Positions 16,187 to 23,425 of a stretch of 25,273 nucleotides of DNA are shown one piece after another. The stretch covers positions 1 through 25,273 of the forward strand of contig JAVVEZ010000049.1 of the NCBI GenBank assembly GCA_032250895.1, read 5' to 3'. The notes beneath the pieces are model-generated. The model saw nothing but the letters and a program-made list of their open reading frames with translations. It made no database searches and was not told the DNA's origin. The DNA is from JAVVEZ01 sp032250895. Lineage in GTDB: Bacteria > Pseudomonadota > Gammaproteobacteria > Pseudomonadales > Pseudohongiellaceae. Numbering within the stretch: the stretch's first letter is position 1; the number at the start of each line of letters is the position of its first letter. The position numbers and the translations under genes are program-made.

Positions 16187-16223
16187 CCATGAAAATTCGG
16201 AACTTCAATACGAATTTTCATGG
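16187..16223. promoter_or_regulatory. Perfect 13-bp inverted repeat upstream of the DUF4143 gene
   Basis: CCATGAAAATTCG (16187-16199) and CGAATTTTCATGG (16211-16223) are exact reverse complements around an 11-base spacer. The dyad sits 14-50 bases upstream of the ATPase start and 40 bases past the brnA stop. It could be an operator, or an attenuating hairpin between the two genes. It was not seen elsewhere in the window. Confidence 0.6.
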
Positions 16224-16262
16224 TTTAGCAAGGTGCTGTGAAATGAAACACCAGGCAAATCG

Positions 16263-16535
16263 TTACTGGGGATTATCTTTAAGCCATTCCTTGAGTGCGG
16301 GATCAATGCGGGTTTGCCAGCCTTCACCCGTGGCGCGGAAGCTCTGGACGACTTCGCTCGACAAGCGAATGGTAATGCGTTCCTTGGTGGGGGCTTTCTG
16401 CTGGCCGCGAACACCGAGTTTCTTCTGCAGGGAAGCGGGCAGTACGTCGGATGCCGGTTTGAAATGGCGCAGGTCTTCCGCCGTCAACGCCCGGACTTCA
16501 CCGTCCTTATCAATAAGCGGAGCGCGTTTGTTCAT
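16263..16535 (-). CDS. BrnA-family antitoxin, without a visible BrnT toxin
   Basis: 90-residue protein from ATG 16535, with GAGAGG nine bases upstream. The N-terminal part is flexible and charged. The second half has KERITIRLSSEVVQSFRATGEGWQTRIDPALKEWLKDN, the ribbon-helix-helix form typical of BrnA antitoxins, which bind DNA and neutralise the RNase toxin BrnT. BrnT is normally encoded just upstream, but the 73 bases to the divergent transglycosylase gene hold no toxin. It is followed on the same strand by the DUF4143 ATPase. It could be an orphan antitoxin or could control that gene through the dyad at 16187-16223, which is inference. Confidence 0.8.
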   Translation of the reverse strand: MNKRAPLIDKDGEVRALTAEDLRHFKPASDVLPASLQKKLGVRGQQKAPTKERITIRLSSEVVQSFRATGEGWQTRIDPALKEWLKDNPQ

Positions 16536-16608
16536 AATGTCGTACCTCTCTGGTATTGGCCTTAAAATACGAAAAATTTTAGATGTAATAGCCAGTGAAG
16601 AAAGCACC

Positions 16609-17640
16609 ATGATAAAACTGCTACTCAGTTCATTGTTGGTCATGTTTGTTCACGTGGTTTCCGCACAGGAACTACCAGAAGATGCCGATGCGGCCTTCGT
16701 TGAATTTCTGCAAGAGTTCAGGGCGGAAGCCATTGAGTATGGCATACGGCCGGAAACACTGGATGCGGTATTGCCGGGCATCACGCTGACCCGGCAAGCC
16801 ATCGTCGCCGACAGGAATCAGCCGGAATTCAACAATACCTTTGCTACCTACCTACAGCGGGTAAGCCCGTGGCGGGTGGAAAACGGGCGCAAGTTGCTGG
16901 GGGAACAAGGCACCATGATCAGGTCGGTTGCTGCCGCGTATCAGGTGCAGCCACAGTATGTGCTTGCAATTCTGGGCGTCGAAAGCAACTACGGCACTTT
17001 TCCATTGACCTTGTCGGTATTTGACGTGGTGGCCACGCTTGCGTTTGATACACGTCGCAGTGCGCAGTTTCGCCGGGAATTATTGGCCAACTTCGAAATT
17101 CTGGACAAGGGCCACGCAACACTGGACATGATGAAAGGATCCTGGGCAGGTGCGCTTGGATATCCGCAGTTCAATGCCACCAATTACCTGAAACTGGCGG
17201 TGGATTAGGACAACGATGGAAAGAAGGATCTGTGGAGCATGGGGCCAGATCTCATCGGTTCGGTGGCCAACTATCTGAAGGCATCAGGCTGGCAAGACGG
17301 CCAGGCCTGGGGCCAGGAAGTCGCGTTGCCAGTTGACGCAGAACAGCCACTGATAGGTGAGCAGTCTGCAGGTCTGAGGTCTGATCCGGCATGCCGGCGT
17401 TTTACGACCTTTGGTATCTGGCGCACGCGTTCCGACTGGCGGGCGCTCGGAGTGCGGGCACTGGATGGCGCGGACCTGCCGAATGATTCATTACCCGCAG
17501 CGTTGATCATGGGCGATGAGGGACAGAACAAAGGCTATCTTGTCCACCGCAATTTTTGCTCGATCATGAGCTACAACCCCGCGTCGAAATATGCAGTGGC
17601 GATTGGCCTGCTCGCTGATGAGATAGACATACAGGAATAG
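16609..17640 (+). pseudogene. MltB-like lytic murein transglycosylase with one in-frame TAG
   Basis: From ATG 16609 the frame shows a signal peptide (MIKLLLSSLLVMFVHVVSAQ), a helical N-terminal region and the catalytic motif GVESNYGTF (Glu125). AGALGYPQF and then KLAVD follow before a TAG at 17206-17208. The same frame continues at once with DNDGKKDLWSMGPDLIGSVANYL, which is the normal MltB continuation (usually D-F-D-G-D-G), and runs to a second TAG at 17640. The full length of 343 codons is normal for the family. A single codon for an aromatic residue has therefore become amber. The truncated product (199 residues) keeps the catalytic Glu but loses the rest of the fold. The enzyme would cleave the glycan strand of peptidoglycan in the periplasm. 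TAG readthrough is possible but unproven. Confidence 0.85.
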
Positions 17641-17657
17641 ATAAAAGGAAGCCCGAC

Positions 17658-18055
17658 ATGTTCAGAAACTATCTTATAGCTGCCCTCAACAACCTGCGGC
17701 AGAACAAGCTCATCAGTATGATCAATATCGTCGGGCTGGCCGTCGGCCTGAGCGCCTGCATACTGATCATTCTGTATGTACAGCACGAGACTTCCTACGA
17801 CCGGCATTGGCAAGATACCGACCGTATCTTCCGGCTGAATACCACTTTCGATCTGCCTGGCAGGGAGCCGTATCGCCTGTCGCAGGGTTCGGCATTGTTG
17901 GCCCCCGCGCTGCAAGGCTATTTCCAGGATGAAATCGAACTTGCCGCCCGTGCCCGTCCGCTGGAAATGGAGGTGGTGAATGGTGGTGGGGTGCTGAAAG
18001 GCAGTGATCTACTGCCAGGTATTGTTCGTCAGCGCCCGTCAACCAGGATAAGTTG
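17658..18055 (+). pseudogene. FtsX-family ABC permease, N-terminal fragment (second permease)
   Basis: ATG 17658 has AAGGAAG seven bases upstream. The frame gives the usual start of these permeases: MFRNYLIAALNNLRQNKL, a first membrane span (MINIVGLAVGLSACILIILYV), and the beginning of the periplasmic MacB-type domain (YDRHWQDTDRIFRLNTTF, ELAARARP). Recognisable sequence ends near 18000-18050, followed by TAG where an IS5-type end begins. The remainder of the periplasmic domain, the first FtsX block and part of the second periplasmic domain are missing before 18225. The protein was the probable second permease of the exporter begun at 13094. Confidence 0.8.
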
Positions 18056-18059
18056 TTAG

Positions 18060-18215
18060 GGAACCTCTGAATAACTCTGGTGTGTCTCTGCGGGAGTCTG
18101 GCTCGAATGCAAGGCGCCGTCCGCCGCCAATAGCGAGACTATTGGTAAGGACGGCAACACCGCAGTCGGGCCTCTCAGACCCCGCCCTTCGGGGCCTTCA
18201 GGCAGCACCTCCAGC
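18060..18215 (+). mobile_element. IS5-type end joined to a structured GC-rich element (MITE-like)
   Basis: After TTAG the sequence begins GGAACCTCTGAATAACTCTG, as at 6029. It then runs about 130 bases with strong dyads. GCCGTCC (18116-18122) pairs with GGACGGC (18149-18155) around an inner CCAATAG/CTATTGG (18127-18133, 18139-18145), and a CCCCG...CGGGG stem lies near 18181-18196. No frame codes for a transposase, and no matching right end is visible before the permease sequence resumes near 18225. It may be a non-autonomous element or the trimmed ends of an IS. The right boundary is uncertain. Confidence 0.5.
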
Positions 18216-18224
18216 TATCACCCA

Positions 18225-19178
18225 ATGGCGAATACGCCGCTGGCCAGACTCAGTGCTGCCTATGTGATGGCGGGTGCCGCGGGTGAAACCCCGATCTTTG
18301 CCACTGCTTTCATAGATGAATTTTTTTTTGACTGCTATGAAATCCCCTTCGTCGCAGGGCGGGGTTTTTCCCTTGAACGGGATCAACCTGCGCAGCTGTT
18401 TCTGCCCGAGCTTGCCGAAGCGGACCTGGCGCTCAGGACCGTAGTGATCAACGAGGCCGCTGTGGGACACCTTGGGTTGGCCTCTGCCGACGAAGCCATC
18501 GGCAAGTTGCTGACTTATCCCAGTCGCTTTGCCGGGCGCAACCATGTGTTTGAAGTGATAGGCGTCGCGCAGAACACACAGTTCTATTCACTGCGCGCCG
18601 CGCCGCGCCCCGAGCTCTATTTTTTCCAGCCACAATACAGCGATGTGCTGGTGCTGCGTTATCAGGGCAACCCGCAAGCAGTGCGGGAACAGGTGGCAGA
18701 AGTTTGGAGGCGCGTGATGGGAGACGCTGAATTGTCGGTCAGCTTTCTGGAGCAACATATCGGCCTGGAGTTTGCCCAGGAACGCAAGGAAGGCTTGTTG
18801 TTCGTCGGCTTTTCTCTGTTTACCATCTTAATTGCCTGTCTGGGGCTCTATGGCTCCTCGGTGCTTGCGGTTGAAAAGCGCACCAAGGAAATCGGTGTCC
18901 GTAAGGTGCTGGGGGCGGAAGTACGGGAGATCGTCGCACTGCTCGTCTGGCAGTTCTCCAAACCGGTATTGCTGGCCAATGCCATCGCCTGGCCGGTGGC
19001 ACTGTGGGCAATGCTCAGTTGGCTGCAACGCTTCCCTTATCAAATCGACTTGTTGCTGTTGATACCCTTGTGTGTGCTTGCCGGCACTATCGCGCTGTCG
19101 ATTGCCTGGCTCACAGTGGGCGGTACGGCGGCGAAGGCGGCCAGCCAGAAACCTGTGCTGGCATTACGGTATGAGTAG
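18225..19178 (+). pseudogene. FtsX-family ABC permease, C-terminal fragment (second permease)
   Basis: The frame encodes the second periplasmic domain and last transmembrane block of an 800-residue-type permease. It reads FDCYEIPFVAGRGFS, RTVVINEAAVGHLGLASADEAIG and VFEVIGVAQNTQFYSLR, then the FtsX domain (FTILIACLGLYGSSVLAVEKRTKEIGVRKVLGA) and a final span, ending VLALRYE before TAG. The ATG at 18225 is in frame, but its upstream bases belong to the inserted element and show no ribosome-binding site. It could only be made as a detached half. It is in the same orientation as the N-terminal fragment and is the other side of the same break. Confidence 0.8.
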
Positions 19179-19211
19179 GGAGTTTTGAATTTCATGCACG
19201 CTGACGACACT
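19160..19211. repeat. 52-bp direct repeat, copy 2: permease end plus tail of a lost DUF4143 gene
   Basis: Read on the minus strand it encodes the same VSVHEIQNSLLIP ending as the DUF4143 ATPase at 15016. Here nothing of the rest of that gene is left, and the YoeB-like gene follows at once. It shows that the permease end and the convergent ATPase end were once adjacent at both loci. Confidence 0.75.
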
Positions 19212-19223
19212 TTAACAGCGGCG

Positions 19224-19496
19224 TTATGGCTTTTGGTCGTAGTGGCCTCCGATTGCAAAAATATAAGCGTAGTGATCATCAAACTTGTAAATCACACGGT
19301 CTCTTTGGGAGATGCGCCGGGACCAGAAACCGGAAAGGCTATGCTTTAGCTGCTCGGGCTTTCCCATGCCTGTTGCTGGGTCGACGCGAAGCATCTCTTT
19401 CAGCAGCTTGCAAAGCGCTTTATGCAGCTTCTCGTCCTTTTCACGAAGCTGCTCATAGGTAGCCCAAGTGCTGCCTTCAAAGACGAGTGATCTCAT
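19224..19496 (-). CDS. yoeB: YoeB/Txe-family toxin (ribosome-dependent mRNA interferase)
   Basis: 90-residue RelE-fold toxin of a type II system. It contains the family pattern GMGKPEQLKHSLSGFWSRRISQRDRVIYKF, which holds the conserved Glu and Arg, and ends with the catalytic IGGHYDQKP (His-Tyr). YoeB proteins cut mRNA in the ribosomal A site. The start at 19496 overlaps the antitoxin gene by 20 bases, so translation is coupled. Length and all key residues are normal, and the gene looks functional. It lies on the ruins of a DUF4143 gene, next to a pseudogenised permease. Confidence 0.9.
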   Translation of the reverse strand: MRSLVFEGSTWATYEQLREKDEKLHKALCKLLKEMLRVDPATGMGKPEQLKHSLSGFWSRRISQRDRVIYKFDDHYAYIFAIGGHYDQKP

Positions 19497-19749
19497 TGAT
19501 CTCCTCTTCCCTGGGGGTATATCCAGTGCTCTGGGCGTGGGTAGCTGCAGACTCTGCCAATTGGCTCATCAGGCTGCTATTCTGAAGCACATATAAGGTT
19601 TCTTGCTCCCGCTCCCAGTCGTCGGCGCTCATTACCACGAACGCTTCGCCGGACCGACGAGTCACTTTCAGCGGGGTATGATTTCTAAGTGATTGTTCTA
19701 CAAAGTATTTTAGCTTATCTCTAAATTGATTTACACTAACGGAATCCAT
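19477..19749 (-). CDS. yefM: YefM/Phd-family antitoxin
   Basis: 90-residue antitoxin starting MDSVSVNQFRDKLKYFVEQSL, the Phd/YefM DNA-binding fold, with VTRRSGEAFVVMSADDWE following and an acidic C-terminal tail that would wrap the toxin. The ATG at 19749 has AGGTGA five bases upstream. A GTG at 19758 in frame is the alternative start. It is upstream of and overlaps the yoeB-like gene, the standard order. It neutralises YoeB and, with it, represses the promoter; GTACA-type operator cores are visible just upstream. Confidence 0.88.
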   Translation of the reverse strand: MDSVSVNQFRDKLKYFVEQSLRNHTPLKVTRRSGEAFVVMSADDWEREQETLYVLQNSSLMSQLAESAATHAQSTGYTPREEEINEITRL

Positions 19750-19765
19750 ATGGCTCACCTGAAGC

Positions 19766-19783
19766 GTACAGTAATTCCGTACA
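19766..19783. promoter_or_regulatory. Candidate YefM operator cores
   Basis: Two GTACA motifs (19766-19770 and 19779-19783), 13 bases apart, lie 17-34 bases upstream of the antitoxin ATG. The YefM operator of E. coli has paired TGTACA-centred sites, so autoregulation is likely. An ACGGAAT/ATTCCGT pair (19739-19745, 19774-19780) overlaps the same region. Confidence 0.4.
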
Positions 19784-19799
19784 TATTAGTGGCTAAGCC

Positions 19800-20030
19800 A
19801 TAGCAAATCAATAATGTTCGCCACAGCAAGCTGTGGCCGGACATCCCCTCCATCGCTGGCGCTCCTCCAGGGCCTGCCACATATTGAGGGCGTTGAGGCT
19901 ATAGAAAGTGTGCCGCAGGCACACAGAAAAACTGCCTATTTTGGGTAAGTTCTTCTGTGGCAAAGCTGCACAGAGGATGAGGGTAGGCCCCTCGAAGTCG
20001 GTTTTCAGGAGTGGGCTTCAAATGTTTGAG
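19800..20030. other. Structured non-coding stretch between the toxin-antitoxin pair and the methyltransferase
   Basis: No open frame with family resemblance is found here. The stretch contains three short stems: GCCACAGC/GCTGTGGC around AA, GTGTGCC/GGCACAC around GCA, and CTGTGGCA...TGCACAG. It also holds a CCTCCATCGCTGGCGCTCCTCCAGG block that resembles dispersed intergenic repeats. It may be a degraded mobile element or an RNA. The promoter of the methyltransferase gene is probably near its right end, but none is clear. Confidence 0.35.
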
Positions 20031-20105
20031 TCGTTAGCGCGCATACTGCCGGTTACAGCCAGGCTCCGGGAGTAAACTGGAAAGCACTGCTGCCGAAGAG
20101 GAAAT

Positions 20106-21266
20106 ATGCGACACAATACAGACCGAATCCTGAGCACGCATGTCGGGGCCTTGCCGGCCCCCCAGGGAATGTGGGGGAAAACGGATATTCCGGATGCGGA
20201 GCTGACGGCAGCCGTTGCGGACGTCATGAAACAGCAAAAAGCGGCGGGCGTGGATATCATCAATGAAGGCGAGCTGACCAAGGGTGGCAACTGGGTCAGC
20301 TTCATCAACTCGCGCTTGCAGGGTTTTACTGCCAATACCAGTGGCAATCTGGCGAAGCTCATGAGCAGCAGCGCCGACTGGCAGGCATTTGAAAAATATT
20401 ATCAGGCAGCCACGGCCAGCGGCACCCTGTTCGAGGCAACAGCTTCTGCGCCACCACAAACCGGCAATACCCCGCGCGACTTTGTCTGTACCGGTCCCAT
20501 AGTCTATATCGGTCAGGCCGCCATTGCCCGGGAGATTGCCATCACCCAAGCCGCGCTGGATGAGCATGATCCGGCGGATGTGTTCATTACCTCCACTGCT
20601 CCAGCTTCCCTGGAACCCGGACGCAGCAACGAGTATTACAACACGGAAGAGGACTATCTGTTTGCGCTGGCCGATGCCATGCGCGTGGAATATGAAGCCA
20701 TAGCGAGTGCCGGGTTCATGGTGCAGGTGGATGATGCCTGGCTTGCAGCCCTGTGGGACCGCATCGGCATACCCATGGGCATGGCAGCTTACCGCAGGTA
20801 CTGTGCCTTGCGCATGGAGGTGCTCAACCATGCCTTGCGCAACATACCCGAAGAACGAGTTCGTTATCATCTGTGCTGGGGCAGCTGGCACGGCCCGCAT
20901 GCCCATGATCTCCCCCTGGCAGACATTGTCGACATTCTGCTGACGGTCAAGGCCCGGACCTATCTGATCGAAGGTGCCAATGTGCGGCATGAGCATGAAT
21001 ACCGCGTATGGGACTCAGTAAAACTGCCCGAAGGAAAAATGCTTGCACCGGGCGTGGTATCCCATGCCACCACCCTGGTGGAACATCCGGCACTGGTCTG
21101 TGAACGCATCATGCGTTATGCCAAACGCCTGGGCAGGGAGAATGTCATGGCATCGACCGATTGCGGACTGGGCTTGCGCTGTCATGAACAGATTGCGTGG
21201 GCCAAACTGCGTTCTCTGAGTGAAGGCGCCAAACTGGCCAGTGAAAAACTCTGGAAATCCGCTTAG
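20106..21266 (+). CDS. Cobalamin-independent methionine synthase II-type (MetE C-terminal-like) protein
   Basis: 386-residue TIM-barrel protein of the COG0620 type, corresponding to the catalytic C-terminal half of MetE. It starts with the family pattern RILSTHVGALPAP; GAGGAAAT precedes the ATG. The four zinc ligands can be placed by motif: His255 and Cys257 in RYHLCWGSWHGPH, Glu289 in LIEGANVRHEHEY, and Cys353 in STDCGLG. Single-domain members of this group do not have the N-terminal half of MetE. Many are not methionine synthases but move methyl or similar groups to or from thiols, or act on related substrates. The gene is alone and offers no context for the substrate. It looks intact. Confidence 0.85.
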   Translation: MRHNTDRILSTHVGALPAPQGMWGKTDIPDAELTAAVADVMKQQKAAGVDIINEGELTKGGNWVSFINSRLQGFTANTSGNLAKLMSSSADWQAFEKYYQAATASGTLFEATASAPPQTGNTPRDFVCTGPIVYIGQAAIAREIAITQAALDEHDPADVFITSTAPASLEPGRSNEYYNTEEDYLFALADAMRVEYEAIASAGFMVQVDDAWLAALWDRIGIPMGMAAYRRYCALRMEVLNHALRNIPEERVRYHLCWGSWHGPHAHDLPLADIVDILLTVKARTYLIEGANVRHEHEYRVWDSVKLPEGKMLAPGVVSHATTLVEHPALVCERIMRYAKRLGRENVMASTDCGLGLRCHEQIAWAKLRSLSEGAKLASEKLWKSA

Positions 21267-21273
21267 TACCTGC

Positions 21274-22083
21274 TCAGCGATAGTGCATCATGCCCGTGAG
21301 GACATAGAGGAAGTCAGCGAAGGCGGGGCTGTGTGTCAGCGGATAGTGCAGCGCCTGCTGCAGCACGATCCAGCCGGCACCGATGATGCTGTACAGGCCG
21401 ATGCGGCCGTTCTGGCGCCATTCATGCACGAGAATCGCCACTGCCATCGCATCCAGCGTCAGGTACATGGGCAGCAAGGGGAACGTACTCAAGCCCAGTG
21501 GCACCATGTAGACGCGGTGTATGCCCGGCGGCAGGAGGGGTAGCAGGGCAAACAGCATCATGCGCTTGTGTACCGCCGGTGTACGCACGGTGCGGATGGC
21601 CAATGTGAACAGTACGCCAAAACCCAGCACGGCCATGATGCCCAGGTAGGTGCCGTCGTAGTAATTGGGTCCGGGGGTATCGCGGTTGGCCGCGCCGCTC
21701 AGCAGTGTGATCAATGCGCCCATGAAGATCACCGCAGTGGCCAGGGCAATGCCAAAGGTGCCGAGACTTCGGTGCAGCGTGATGTTCCGGACCTTGACCA
21801 GCCAGGCCTGTACGACGAGCAGGATCATCCAGCAGGAAAACACCAAACCATGCAGATGCACTACCGGTGGCGCAGGGGGAAAGCTGCCCCTGGCCAGGGG
21901 CAGCCAGTAGGTCATGCCGAAGCCGGTGAATACGAAGCCCGCCATCAGCAGCGTCATCCAGAAAAAGAAGGAGAGCCGGAGACTGCGGGTGCGCTCTGGT
22001 TGTAATGTGCTTGCAGTGGCGGAGGTGGCTGTCATGGTTTGAAGAATAGGCGGGGATGCCGGGCTTGTCAATTGTGTTGACAT
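21274..22083 (-). CDS. Multi-span membrane protein of unknown function
   Basis: 269-residue protein with about seven predicted membrane spans after a Ser/Thr-rich N-terminus. The first is LSFFFWMTLLMAGFVFTGFG. The histidine-bearing segments VVHLHGLVFSCWMILLV and ITLHRSLGTFGIA recall haem- or copper-binding membrane proteins, but I cannot assign a family. The start is 22083 or, more plausibly by composition, ATG 22035 (MTATSATAS); neither has a clear ribosome-binding site. It is convergent with the methyltransferase gene, only seven bases between the stops, and divergent from the paraoxonase-like gene. Confidence 0.7.
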   Translation of the reverse strand: MSTQLTSPASPPILQTMTATSATASTLQPERTRSLRLSFFFWMTLLMAGFVFTGFGMTYWLPLARGSFPPAPPVVHLHGLVFSCWMILLVVQAWLVKVRNITLHRSLGTFGIALATAVIFMGALITLLSGAANRDTPGPNYYDGTYLGIMAVLGFGVLFTLAIRTVRTPAVHKRMMLFALLPLLPPGIHRVYMVPLGLSTFPLLPMYLTLDAMAVAILVHEWRQNGRIGLYSIIGAGWIVLQQALHYPLTHSPAFADFLYVLTGMMHYR

Positions 22084-22221
22084 TGCGTCAGAACGGTCAG
22101 TGTGGGTGCCTGGTTGGTGGCCGTGTGGATTTCATATAGAATCATTCAGGGTCGGAGTCTGTGCAGCTCGATCTGCTGCGGATACATGCGTTCCCTCGCC
22201 ATTCACTACCGAGACATAACA

Positions 22222-23277
22222 ATGAGAATCTTCCCGAAGATACTGCTTGCCCTCATGCTGCCACTGCCTTCTTTGCTGCCTTCTTCTGCTTCCGCCCAGC
22301 CGGGTGCCTTCAACCCTCCCTTGCTCGAATGCGGTGCCCAGGGCGAGGCCCAGGTGATCTGCGGCACCCGTGCGCCGGAAGACTTCGAACTGAGCCCGGA
22401 TGGCAGCTTTCTGATCGTGGCGAAGTACGGCAAGGGAGATGATCTGGGGCTGGATTTGTTTGATCTGGCCAGTCAGCGTTTTACCGAAATGGCGTTGAGC
22501 TCTGCGAAACAGGAACAGTGGGGCATGGCTGCCTGTACGGAATCCATCGGCGCGCAGGTAAGCCCGCATGGGCTGTCCTTGTCGCAGCGCAGTGATGGCC
22601 GCTGGCAGTTGTATGTGGTCAATCACAATGTGCGCGAATCCATGGAGATGTATGAACTGCTGCCTGCGGGGGAATCCTGGCGGCTGGTATGGCGCGGCTG
22701 TGTGCTGGCCGATCAGCCCTACAACGATGTCGCTGCGCTGCCGGATGGCAGTTTCGTGGCCACCCGGCCGCAGGCCATTCAACAGCAGGGGCAGGATCTG
22801 TTTGCCGGCGCGCCAACAGGAAATGTGGCGCACTGGACGCCCGCAACAGGGGAACAGGTACTGCCGGGTTCGGACTACGGCTTTCCCAATGGCGTGCTGG
22901 TCTCGGCGGATGGCCGTTATGCCTACGTCAGCGGCTGGACCACGCGCTCCTTTCACCAGTACGACCTGATGCGGCAGCAGGAAGTGGGCCGGGTCGATTT
23001 CACCTTCATGCCGGACAATCTCACGTGGACTCCCGATGGCAGGATTCTGGCCGCCGGTATCAAGGGTATCAACGGCAACTGCCCGGCCGACTCGGCGGCC
23101 CCCTGTCTCCAGGGTCTGGTGGTTGCGGAAGTGGATCCGGCTACCCTGGGTGTTTCAATCGTGTATGACAACGCCGGCAAGGCGCTGATCAATGGCACCT
23201 CGGTTGCCATCGAGGCCGGCGGTTTTGTTTATGTTGGTTCCTTCCAGGGCACACGCCTGGTCAAGCTGCCGCGTTGA
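22222..23277 (+). CDS. Secreted paraoxonase/SMP-30-like beta-propeller hydrolase
   Basis: 351-residue protein with a signal peptide (MRIFPKILLALMLPLPSLLPSSASAQ) and a six-bladed beta-propeller pattern. The start at 22222 fits the signal peptide; the frame is open further up to 22102. Residues that bind calcium and form the active site in PON1 have counterparts in order: Glu53 (APEDFELSPDG), His116 (SPHGLS), His135 (YVVNHN), Asn168 (YNDVAAL), Asn223 (FPNGV) and Asp265-Asn266 (PDNLTWTPDG). Members of this family hydrolyse lactones and aryl esters in the presence of calcium. A periplasmic lactonase/arylesterase is the best guess, and homoserine-lactone cleavage is possible but unshown. No frameshift or stop was seen. 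Confidence 0.8.
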   Translation: MRIFPKILLALMLPLPSLLPSSASAQPGAFNPPLLECGAQGEAQVICGTRAPEDFELSPDGSFLIVAKYGKGDDLGLDLFDLASQRFTEMALSSAKQEQWGMAACTESIGAQVSPHGLSLSQRSDGRWQLYVVNHNVRESMEMYELLPAGESWRLVWRGCVLADQPYNDVAALPDGSFVATRPQAIQQQGQDLFAGAPTGNVAHWTPATGEQVLPGSDYGFPNGVLVSADGRYAYVSGWTTRSFHQYDLMRQQEVGRVDFTFMPDNLTWTPDGRILAAGIKGINGNCPADSAAPCLQGLVVAEVDPATLGVSIVYDNAGKALINGTSVAIEAGGFVYVGSFQGTRLVKLPR

Positions 23278-23280
23278 TTG

Positions 23281-23349
23281 CTATTGTTTGGCCGTCGGCA
23301 GCAGCTTTTTCAGATACACGCCCGTGTGGGGCTGGGACCTATGCAACGC
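23281..23349 (-). pseudogene. Possible relic of a uvrA 3' end
   Basis: Read on the minus strand, about 20 codons give SQPHTGVYLKKLLPTAKQ before TAG. This resembles the conserved C-terminus of UvrA (SHTGxYLKxLL). Nothing upstream continues the gene, and the stretch lies four bases past the paraoxonase-like stop. The resemblance covers few residues, so it may be chance. Confidence 0.35.
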
Positions 23350-23425
23350 CACGAACCGACACCGATCGGGACTTGCCAATTTCCCGCCGTCGCCGCAGTA
23401 GAATCATCCTAAGTCCGACAGGTTC

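Noticed and set aside
15037..17208. 723-codon plus-strand frame
   Set aside because: Its first two thirds are antisense to the DUF4143 and BrnA genes and have no protein-like pattern. Only the last 200 codons, from 16609, are real (MltB-like).
10220..17640. Reassignment of TAG to an amino acid
   Set aside because: TAG ends several intact or well-defined genes in the window (11178, 15030, 17640, 19178), and the genes with internal TAG are among other decayed genes. Nonsense mutation is the simpler explanation.
15016..19749. Anti-phage defence island
   Set aside because: The ATPase, orphan antitoxin and YefM/YoeB pair are common accessory genes. There is no recognisable defence effector or consistent operon linking them.
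20034..20996. 320-codon minus-strand frame
   Set aside because: Antisense to the MetE-like gene, whose zinc ligands and ribosome-binding site support the plus strand.
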